Shown piece after piece: positions 57,837 through 64,000 of a stretch of 64,000 nt of DNA; the first letter of the stretch is position 1; each line of letters opens with the position of its first letter. The translations under genes and the position numbers were made by a program. Origin of the DNA: Bog-473 sp963755375. GTDB taxonomy: Bacteria > Actinomycetota > Acidimicrobiia > Acidimicrobiales > RAAP-2. The notes beneath the pieces were generated by a model. That model was given only the letters and a program-made list of their open reading frames with translations, searched no databases and had not been told where the DNA came from. The stretch is taken from contig CAVWKG010000006.1 in assembly GCA_963755375.1 (NCBI GenBank), forward strand, positions 186,001 through 250,000, written 5' to 3'.

Positions 57837-58877
57837 TCATCGGGTAATCACAACCTTGACTGCGCCCGTATCAGCTGCTCGACTGAAGACGTCGTAGGCA
57901 CCAATCATGTCGTGAAGGCGAAAATGGTGGGTGCCGAATGCGCTGGCATCGATCTGACGAGATGCGACCAGGCGGAGCAGCGTCGGGGTCGAGTAGGTGT
58001 CAACCAAGCCGGTCGTGATCGTGATATTGCGAATCCAGAGCGACTCGAGGTGCAGTGTGGCCGGCTGGCCGTGCACTCCTATGTTTGCCACGTGGCCGCC
58101 CGGACGGACCAGTTCCGTGCACAGCTCGAAACTGGCTGGGACGCCGACCGCTTCGATGGCAACGTCTGCGCCCAGACCGCCGGTGAGCTCTTTTACCATT
58201 TCGACCGGGTCCTCGCGACCGTTATTGACAAGGACATCGGCTCCAAAGCGCTTGGCCACGTCCAATCTGCTGTCGGCAAGGTCAATCGCGACGATGTGGC
58301 TCGGGGAGTAGAGCTGAGCCCCGAGGACGGCTGCAAGCCCGATCGGTCCTGCACCGACTACGGCGACCGTGTCACCGGGTTGCACATGGCCGTTCAGGAC
58401 TCCGACTTCGTATGACGTGGGCAGGACGTCGGCCAGCATGAGGATCTCCTCGTCGACGACTCCCTCTGGCACCTTGTACGTCGAGGTGTCGGCGAAGGGC
58501 ACCCGGACGTACTCCGCCTGGGTCCCGTCGATGAGATGGCCGAGGATCCAACCCCCACCACCGAGGCACTGGCCGTAGCTGCCGTCTCGACAGTAGCGGC
58601 AGCGCCCGCAGGCGCTGATACAGGAGACGAGTACGCGGTCACCAGGTGCGACGTTGGTGACCGCCGAGCCGACCGCCTCGATGGTGCCGACGGCCTCGTG
58701 ACCGAGAACACGTCCTTCGGTCACCTCGGGAACGTCCCCCTTCAAGATGTGGAGGTCGGTGCCACAAATGGTGGTGCAGTCGACCCGAACGATGGCATCG
58801 GTGCTGTCTTGGATCGTCGGCATGGGAACTTCCTGCCAGTCTTTACGTCCTGGCCCGTTGTAGACGAGTGCCTTCAT
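57837..58877 (-). CDS. Zinc-dependent alcohol dehydrogenase
   Basis: 346 residues from ATG 58877. Catalytic zinc site 'TTICGTDLHILKGDVPEV' and 'GHEAVGTIEAVG'; structural zinc Cys in 'CGRCRYCRDGSYGQC'; NAD-binding 'TVAVVGAGPIGLAAVLGAQL'. It belongs to the medium-chain family and may be a formaldehyde- or ketone-specific member. It ends 9 bp from the convergent cyclase fusion and is downstream of the XRE-PNPOx gene on the same strand. Confidence 0.93.
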   Translation of the reverse strand: MKALVYNGPGRKDWQEVPMPTIQDSTDAIVRVDCTTICGTDLHILKGDVPEVTEGRVLGHEAVGTIEAVGSAVTNVAPGDRVLVSCISACGRCRYCRDGSYGQCLGGGGWILGHLIDGTQAEYVRVPFADTSTYKVPEGVVDEEILMLADVLPTSYEVGVLNGHVQPGDTVAVVGAGPIGLAAVLGAQLYSPSHIVAIDLADSRLDVAKRFGADVLVNNGREDPVEMVKELTGGLGADVAIEAVGVPASFELCTELVRPGGHVANIGVHGQPATLHLESLWIRNITITTGLVDTYSTPTLLRLVASRQIDASAFGTHHFRLHDMIGAYDVFSRAADTGAVKVVITR

Positions 58878-58909
58878 GATGCCTTCCCTTCTCTTGAGTG
58901 CGATTGCTG

Positions 58910-59647
58910 TCAACGTCGTTTCGGGGCGCGCTGGACGATGACCCGGCCGGTGACCTCGAAGGGCGCGATGCTGACCACGTTGATGCGTGCCCCCCCGGCC
59001 CAGGGCTCGAGATCAAGGGTTGCGGCGACCAGCCGAAATTCGGCGCGTTCGATCAGGCGGGCATGCCCGCGTACGAGGACACTCCACCCCTCGCTCATGG
59101 CCTCGTCGACGTGATCGACCTCGAAGGCGACGACGCCCGAGATGTTGTCGACCATGGCATCTGAGGTCCTAAAGATCACGCAACCGCGGGCGAAGACGAA
59201 GTTCACCGGATAGGCGACTGGGCCCGACTCAGTGGAGAGGATGATCCGTCCGACACCTCCCGCAGAGAGATGCTGCTCGCACTGCGCCGGCGTGAGACTC
59301 TCGAGAGCAGGATTCGGCCCGGCGCGGCCTGTACCGGGCGGGCGATCGACCCCAGCACCTTCGAGGGCGGAAGGCGTCGTACCGAGGGCGACCGCGAGCC
59401 GGCGCAGTGCCCCGCCGGTGAGCGTGCTGTCGCAGCTCTGCTCGAAGTACGCCAGGAACCAGGCGTCGATACCAGCTTGCCTCGCCAGCTCTTCGGTGCT
59501 CAAGCCGAGCTCGGCCCGGCGGTGGGTGACGCGACGGGCCAAGTCTCCACCGCCCGCGCCTGGAGGCCTCTCCGTGATCACTGCTCCTTTGGAGCGGCTG
59601 ACTTCTGCATCTTGATTGCGTGAGTTGGTCGAGGTTGCCGGTGTCAT
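58910..59647 (-). CDS. XRE HTH fused to pyridoxamine 5'-phosphate oxidase-like domain
   Basis: 245 residues from ATG 59647; the longer frame upstream is non-coding in character. An XRE-type HTH at about 28-90 ('RRAELGLSTEELARQAGIDAW', 'ALRRLAVALGTTPSALEG') is followed by a flavin-binding PNPOx-like barrel ('HLSAGGVGRIILSTESGP', 'VIFRTSDAMVDNISGVVAFE', 'VTGRVIVQR'). It may be a flavin- or redox-responsive regulator of the ADH gene downstream. The upstream 269 bases hold only the promoter region. Confidence 0.87.
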   Translation of the reverse strand: MTPATSTNSRNQDAEVSRSKGAVITERPPGAGGGDLARRVTHRRAELGLSTEELARQAGIDAWFLAYFEQSCDSTLTGGALRRLAVALGTTPSALEGAGVDRPPGTGRAGPNPALESLTPAQCEQHLSAGGVGRIILSTESGPVAYPVNFVFARGCVIFRTSDAMVDNISGVVAFEVDHVDEAMSEGWSVLVRGHARLIERAEFRLVAATLDLEPWAGGARINVVSIAPFEVTGRVIVQRAPKRR

Positions 59648-59916
59648 GAGGCAAGTCTGAGCCTGCTGGGAGCCGAACCCATAGGGAGAAAGGTCCCGAG
59701 ACCGGTGACCATGGTCCCTTTCAGAAAGAGGCCAACTCATGATCCCCCCGTCGAACGCGAGCAGCACCAGATGTTGCGCTCCCGTCTCAGGGGCGAATCT
59801 TCCTCGTCGGCTGGAGGACTCAGAATGCTCGAGGTCCGGCCCCTTGAGATGACCCAGCGGTGCGTGCGGACCAACTCGTCCGTGCATACCGCCGCCGAGG
59901 CGGATCCGACGAGAGG

Positions 59917-60897
59917 CTACGAGATGTTTAGGTCACCGAGCGAGCGGTAGTGGCGCCGCCAGATGAGCCTGTACACCCTGGTCCAGCGGGGGACGGAGCG
60001 CAGGACGGGGATGAACGGAAGGAGGATCAGCCCGAGCGTGAGGAGCATCATGATGGCCCAAACCTCGAGGTCACCATTGGACGACGAGTTCATCGGCGGC
60101 ACCTGGTACCACATGGTGTAGAGCCAGAGCCATGCCTGCCCTGGGTAATTCCCGGTCTCGTTCATCATTCCCCACTGGCTGCCCTGCAAGTGCTGTGCGC
60201 CGGCCAGGTTGGACAAATAGGTACCGTCGGCGATGAACAACAGTGGCTTGGTGTAGTTCGTGTTGTAGAACTGCCCCTCACTGAGCAGGGTGCCATCGAG
60301 GCCCCCGGTCTGTGCCATGGCGGTCTCGCCGCCAATGATGATCCCGACCGGGCCGTAGCGGCCGAGAGGGACGTGCAGGCGGCCGTGGACGTCGGTGGCG
60401 TTGGCAACGGCCTTCTCGTAGGCGGCGGTCCAGGATGTCTGCTGGGCCGTTGAGGCGTTCTCGTACGCGCTGAGGGCGGCCTGCAGGGCCGGCTGGTTGG
60501 GGAGCGTGCGCAGGGGTTGGATCACGAAGTCCTGCGCTGTGTTGATGGGCTGGTGCACGCCGAACCACTGGTTGGGCTCGAAGAAGCCGATGTGTTGCGA
60601 GGAGCTCGGGGTGGCGTTGTAGGGCGGGCCATAGGTGGCCACGCCACTCGTGCCGTCCAGCTCGGTGATTGCCGTCCGCGCGAAGTCGACCGGATTGACA
60701 ATGGACCAGGACTTGAGTGTGACGGCGGGCTCGTCGGGCGAGGAGAAGACGACGGCCAACAGGACGGTCAGGACACCCACGGCCAGAAACGCGACGAACG
60801 CCTCCTTCAGGATGTCGTAGGGGACGTAGGCGCCCTTCCACTCCCTGACGTCACGGTCAGGCTTGAAGCGACGCCGCCTCTTCGCATCCGACCTCAC
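59917..60897 (-). CDS. Cytochrome b C-terminal-half protein with large external loop
   Basis: 326 residues. One membrane helix near the start ('EAFVAFLAVGVLTVLLAVVF'), then about 200 polar residues, then two helices near the end ('LWLYTMWYQVPP', 'VWAIMMLLTLGLILLPFIPV'). The N-terminal 'DEPAVTLKSWSIVNPVDFA' resembles the start of cytochrome b6f subunit IV-like domains. No additional heme His pair is expected here. ATGA overlap with the cytochrome b N-half gene. The large loop could replace part of the usual quinol-site or bind a soluble partner. Confidence 0.75.
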   Translation of the reverse strand: MRSDAKRRRRFKPDRDVREWKGAYVPYDILKEAFVAFLAVGVLTVLLAVVFSSPDEPAVTLKSWSIVNPVDFARTAITELDGTSGVATYGPPYNATPSSSQHIGFFEPNQWFGVHQPINTAQDFVIQPLRTLPNQPALQAALSAYENASTAQQTSWTAAYEKAVANATDVHGRLHVPLGRYGPVGIIIGGETAMAQTGGLDGTLLSEGQFYNTNYTKPLLFIADGTYLSNLAGAQHLQGSQWGMMNETGNYPGQAWLWLYTMWYQVPPMNSSSNGDLEVWAIMMLLTLGLILLPFIPVLRSVPRWTRVYRLIWRRHYRSLGDLNIS

Positions 60898-61580
60898 GCC
60901 GACTCCTCAGTCGGAGTGGCGACCGTCTCTTTGGAGTGACGGTCGTCGTCGAACGGGGGGACGATCCCGTGCCTTCTGACCAAAAGGACGTGGAGGCCGG
61001 CGATGATCACGACGGCGATCGGCAGCAAGACGATGTGCCACATCAGCATCTGTCCGAAATTGAGCACGTTCCACACGGCGCCGGCGCCGGTGGCGTTGAT
61101 GCCGTCCTTGGCCTGGGTGGAGATCCACTGAGAGTCGAAATTCTGCTGTGAGAGGTAGCCGGTGAACGCCGCGGCCACAGAAACGACGAACGAGATCACG
61201 CCAGTGGCCCAGGTCAGCCGGCGGCTTCCCCGCCAGGCCGCCATGAAGAACTTCCCCCAGAGATGGATCACCATGAAGAAGAAGAAGGCCTCGACGCTCC
61301 ACAGGTGCAGAGAGTTCACGAAGAGCCCGGCGGTCGACACGTGCCACCAGCTCGGGCCCATGATGGCGAGCACGCAGCCAGTGATGATGACCCAGGCGAG
61401 GCTCACCACCGTGAGGACGCCAAACACATAGATCCACGAGGCCATGTAAGCGGGCTGGCGGTCAGGGAGCAGGCGGTCAGGCGGGAACGCCGACTCGGCG
61501 GCCCTCCGGGCCCGCGCCGTCCACTGGCGCGACTCTTCTGCCCCGGGTTCATCGGTGTGGCTGCCGGTATCGACGCTCAT
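60894..61580 (-). CDS. Cytochrome b N-terminal-half (diheme) protein
   Basis: 228 residues, four membrane helices. The four heme-ligand His are in 'LHLWSVEAFFFFMVIHLWGK' (helix B) and 'MWHIVLLPIAVVIIAGLHVL' (helix D), as in cytochrome b6, with 'RRLTWATGVISFVVSVAAAF' between. Carries two b hemes across the membrane and should oxidise quinol or reduce quinone with the C-half subunit. No Rieske or cytochrome c1/f gene is in this operon. Coupled to the 58-residue gene upstream by ATGA. Confidence 0.87.
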   Translation of the reverse strand: MSVDTGSHTDEPGAEESRQWTARARRAAESAFPPDRLLPDRQPAYMASWIYVFGVLTVVSLAWVIITGCVLAIMGPSWWHVSTAGLFVNSLHLWSVEAFFFFMVIHLWGKFFMAAWRGSRRLTWATGVISFVVSVAAAFTGYLSQQNFDSQWISTQAKDGINATGAGAVWNVLNFGQMLMWHIVLLPIAVVIIAGLHVLLVRRHGIVPPFDDDRHSKETVATPTEESA

Positions 61581-61753
61581 TGGTCACGTCCCTTTCGCCG
61601 CGGGAACGGCAGGACAATCGCCAAAATGAAGACAGCAATCATCAGGAGGATGACGACGAAATTCGCGACCGACATCTGAATGAAGCCCCAGTGGATGTAG
61701 TGACCGGAGCCGTTCAGATTGATCAGAGCGGCGAGCAGGGCACCGAGCGGCAT
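61577..61753 (-). CDS. 58-residue single-span membrane protein of the cytochrome b operon
   Basis: 58 residues from ATG 61753: 'MPLGALLAALINLNGSGHYI' then a strong helix 'VANFVVILLMIAVFILAIVL' and a basic end 'PFPRRKGRDQ' on the cytoplasmic side. Its TGA overlaps the cytochrome b ATG (ATGA), which is good evidence that it is real. Probably a small structural subunit of the b-type complex, like PetG/L/M/N in b6f, although no homology to those is claimed. Confidence 0.65.
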   Translation of the reverse strand: MPLGALLAALINLNGSGHYIHWGFIQMSVANFVVILLMIAVFILAIVLPFPRRKGRDQ

Positions 61754-61974
61754 GTACTCAGCGTACGCTCAGGACCGCCATCCAAGTTAGGGAGATAGGT
61801 CACATTCGGCGCTTCATGAACGCTGCTCTTCTGACCGGTCAGCAACTCGCCCCTCGCCGCCGTAAGGGCTGGTATCGGGACGTCCACAGCGTCGGCGCTT
61901 CTGGCGCCCCGCCCCTTTTGGTGTCAACTGATGTCGTCGATCCACACTCTCGGTCCGGAAGCCTTAGAGCCGCT

Positions 61975-63078
61975 TTACATTCGTGAACTCAATGCGGCAC
62001 GGCAACCGGCTGCGACGACAAGCTCCTCACGCGCATGTATGACAAGGGTCCTTACCTTCGCACCATCTCGGCTGATGTCGACGTCTTCGGAACCTACCGC
62101 CCGATTGGCGTCCGCGTCGATGGACAGACCGATCCATTCGAGGTGCTCGCACACACTGGCCCGTATTTCGCCCGCGTTCTCGCCAACACCCGCCGTGAAC
62201 ACCACGGCGTCCGTCCCGTCCGTGGCGGCGGTCATTGCAGCGATCTTCGCCCGAAGGCGATGAAGATAGACATCGACCGCCAGGACGGCTGCCGGATTCC
62301 CACGCACCCGATGCTGCAGCAGCTCCCGCATGTCGCCGGTAAGGCCGCCCGAGAGCGCAAGGAGACCGCTGCGAAGCTCGAGGGCATCGGCGAGTTCGTG
62401 AGGCGTGACGCCATGGGCTGCGACCCACGCGATAGCTCCCGGATCCACATCGCCCGGACGCGTGGCCATCACGAGTCCCTCGGTCGGTGTGAAACCCATG
62501 GTGGTGTCCACTGAGCGACCACCTGCCGTCGCAGTCACGGAGGCACCGCCGCCAAGGTGGCAAATCACAATTCTGAGCGAACCTGCGGGACGATCCAAGA
62601 GCGCCGCAGCACGGCTCGCGGACCACTCACAACTGAGCCCGTGGAAGCCATAGCGGCGCAGGCTCCAGTTTTCGACCCACGCTGTCGGAAGCGCGTAGCT
62701 CGAAGCGGCGGGTTTGAGCGAGGTGTGGAACGCAGTGTCGAAGCAAGCCACCGCCGGCACATTCGGCGAGAGGTCACTCAAAGCATCGATTGCCGCCAGC
62801 GCCGGAGGATTGTGGAGTGGCGCGAGATCGTTCATCTCATCGAGCTCGGCTCGGACTAAGCCATCGATTACGACCGGACGGGTGAACCGTCTCCCGCCGT
62901 GGACGATTCGGTGGCCAACGGCGTCGAGCGGTCCGGCCGACGCTACGAAGCGCCGCAGGTCATCTTCCGGCGAATCGCCCGGCGGATCGACATCGACACT
63001 CTCAGTCACACGATCGTCACGTTCCACGACACGCAGCTTGAGACTGGTCGATCCAGCGTTCACGACGAGTACCCGCAC
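61975..63078 (-). CDS. ackA: Acetate kinase
   Basis: 367 residues. ASKHA fold with 'VLVVNAGSTSLKLRVVE' (phosphate 1), 'AVGHRIVHGGRRFTRPV', 'ACFDTAFHTSLKPAASSYAL', 'RYGFHGLSCEWSASRA' and 'VFTAGVGENAGEIRAS'. Converts acetyl phosphate plus ADP to acetate plus ATP. Divergent, 68 bp away, from the phosphoketolase that produces acetyl phosphate. Slightly shorter than typical AckA (about 400), mostly through short loops. Confidence 0.93.
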   Translation of the reverse strand: MRVLVVNAGSTSLKLRVVERDDRVTESVDVDPPGDSPEDDLRRFVASAGPLDAVGHRIVHGGRRFTRPVVIDGLVRAELDEMNDLAPLHNPPALAAIDALSDLSPNVPAVACFDTAFHTSLKPAASSYALPTAWVENWSLRRYGFHGLSCEWSASRAAALLDRPAGSLRIVICHLGGGASVTATAGGRSVDTTMGFTPTEGLVMATRPGDVDPGAIAWVAAHGVTPHELADALELRSGLLALSGGLTGDMRELLQHRVRGNPAAVLAVDVYLHRLRAKIAAMTAATDGTDAVVFTAGVGENAGEIRASVCEHLEWIGLSIDADANRAVGSEDVDISRDGAKVRTLVIHAREELVVAAGCRAALSSRM

Positions 63079-63146
63079 TCCACGGTTTTAGCGCTTCTTG
63101 GACGCGTAGGCTTCCCAGCGTCGTCCACCGCACCAAAGGAGCTCGC

Positions 63147-64000
63147 ATGGACGTTCCTGCCACCACCTCGGATGACACGTCTCCCGACGACGATTCGAGC
63201 GGCAATGGAGAGACGATCGCTCCGACTGGCTATCACCTGGCCGATGCCGGCGGACCCTTGGATTCCGAGGAGCTCCGCCTACTCGACGCGTGGTGGAGAG
63301 CCGCGAACTACCTCTCGGTAGGCCAGATCTACTTGATGGACAACCCACTTCTTCGGCGGCCGCTTGTGGCTGAGGATGTCAAGCCGAGATTGCTCGGACA
63401 TTGGGGCACAACACCCGGCTTAAACCTTGTCTACGCGCATGCCAATCGTGCTATTCGTCGCCGCGATCTGAATGCTTGTTATGTGATGGGCCCTGGCCAT
63501 GGCGGTCCTGGACCCAATGCCTGTGCCTGGCTCGAGGGCACCTACACCGAGCGGTACCCCTCGGTCCGGCAAGACGAAGTGGGTATGCAGCGCCTGTTCC
63601 GGCAGTTTTCCTTCCCTGGTGGAGTTCCCTCTCACGTCGCGCCGAACACGCCCGGTTCATTTCACGAAGGGGGCGAGCTCGGATACTCACTACTCCACGC
63701 CTACGGAGCGGCTCTCGACCACCCGGACCTCACTGTCTTTTGCGTCGTCGGTGACGGCGAAGCCGAGACTGGAGCGCTCGCGGCGAGTTGGCACGTGAAC
63801 AAGTTCATCAATCCGGACCGTGACGGCACGGTCCTCCCGATCCTGCACCTCAACGGGTACAAAATTGCGAACCCGACCATCCTTGCTCGCATCCAGGCCG
63901 ACGATTTGCGCCAGCTTCTGCATGGCTACGGCTATGACCCCCGGGATGTGATCATCGACCTCACCACGAACCCGGCCGAAGCGCATCAGTCGTTCGCGAG
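63147..64000 (+). CDS. xfp: Phosphoketolase, 5' part (runs off the window)
   Basis: The first 284 codons are present; the gene continues beyond 64000. ATG 63147 follows AAAGGAG. TPP-dependent phosphoketolase motifs: 'VMGPGHGGPGPNACAWLEGT', 'FSFPGGVPSHVAPNTPGSFH' and 'VVGDGEAETGALAASWHVNK'. It cleaves xylulose-5-P (and perhaps fructose-6-P) with phosphate to acetyl phosphate plus glyceraldehyde-3-P or erythrose-4-P. AckA next door makes ATP from the acetyl phosphate. A ~28-residue acidic N-terminal extension precedes the conserved region. Confidence 0.93.
   Translation, partial: MDVPATTSDDTSPDDDSSGNGETIAPTGYHLADAGGPLDSEELRLLDAWWRAANYLSVGQIYLMDNPLLRRPLVAEDVKPRLLGHWGTTPGLNLVYAHANRAIRRRDLNACYVMGPGHGGPGPNACAWLEGTYTERYPSVRQDEVGMQRLFRQFSFPGGVPSHVAPNTPGSFHEGGELGYSLLHAYGAALDHPDLTVFCVVGDGEAETGALAASWHVNKFINPDRDGTVLPILHLNGYKIANPTILARIQADDLRQLLHGYGYDPRDVIIDLTTNPAEAHQSFA

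Overview
The window is high-GC DNA from an actinobacterium, most likely of the class Acidimicrobiia. Supporting this are a secreted protein at 29428-31155 with six 42-residue 'GYWLVASDGG' repeats (common in Acidimicrobiia genomes), a SenX3/RegX3-type two-component pair, a mycothiol-dependent (MDMPI-type) isomerase, an EthA-like monooxygenase and a Streptomyces/Actinobacteria-type T4SS-like locus. The class assignment is inference from gene families; no rRNA or full marker set is present.

Layout. 1-3458: aldehyde dehydrogenase, then a YCII protein with its ECF42-type sigma factor. 3436-26534: a T4SS-like locus on the minus strand, reading from right to left: DUF6112/VirB2-like, TrbL/VirB6-like, SCO6880-like, VirB4-like ATPase, TraD-like coupling protein. 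It is disturbed twice. A DUF1275/NUDIX/sulfatase cassette separates SCO6880 from VirB4. A 14.1-kb phage-like element (about 5267-19415) is inserted inside the VirB4 gene at its Walker B region. The element carries a frameshifted large serine recombinase, an excisionase-like HTH, a primase/helicase pair, an iteron-like inverted-repeat region, two HNH endonucleases, terminase subunits and a prohead protease. It has no recognisable portal, capsid or tail genes, so it looks like a phiRv1-type prophage or phage satellite, or a degraded one.

26831-39033: chromosomal core genes: senX3-regX3, CAP/propeller secreted protein, MBL hydrolase and MDMPI isomerase, serS, a two-gene ABC exporter, thioredoxin-like protein, ctaB and a frameshifted ctaA, tRNA-Glu and a VOC protein. 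39214-47989: Tat-exported phosphoesterase, GH5 endoglycoceramidase-like secreted enzyme, FUSC membrane protein, TfoX-like protein, MerR regulator and a DHA2 efflux pump. 48074-54775: TetR-controlled oxidative cluster (ferritin-like metal hydrolase, EthA-like monooxygenase, SDR, crotonase, SCO6745-like). 54886-55079: tRNA-Asp and tRNA-Phe, with a partial tRNA-Phe 3'-half echo downstream. 55423-64000: NUDIX hydrolase, alpha/beta-hydrolase/adenylate cyclase fusion, zinc alcohol dehydrogenase, XRE/PNPOx fusion, a split cytochrome b with a 58-residue membrane protein, acetate kinase, and a phosphoketolase cut by the window end.

How genes work together. The T4SS remnant would form an export channel, but the VirB4 motor is severed, so it should be inactive unless the element excises precisely. 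Restoring the left and right host flanks across a shared AG dinucleotide rebuilds an uninterrupted frame. The serine recombinase that should do this carries two frame-breaking indels. A third indel sits in ctaA. Two of the three lie in five-base C/G runs, so sequencing error must be excluded before any of these is called a pseudogene. Phosphoketolase and acetate kinase form a divergent pair that can turn xylulose-5-P into acetate with ATP gain.
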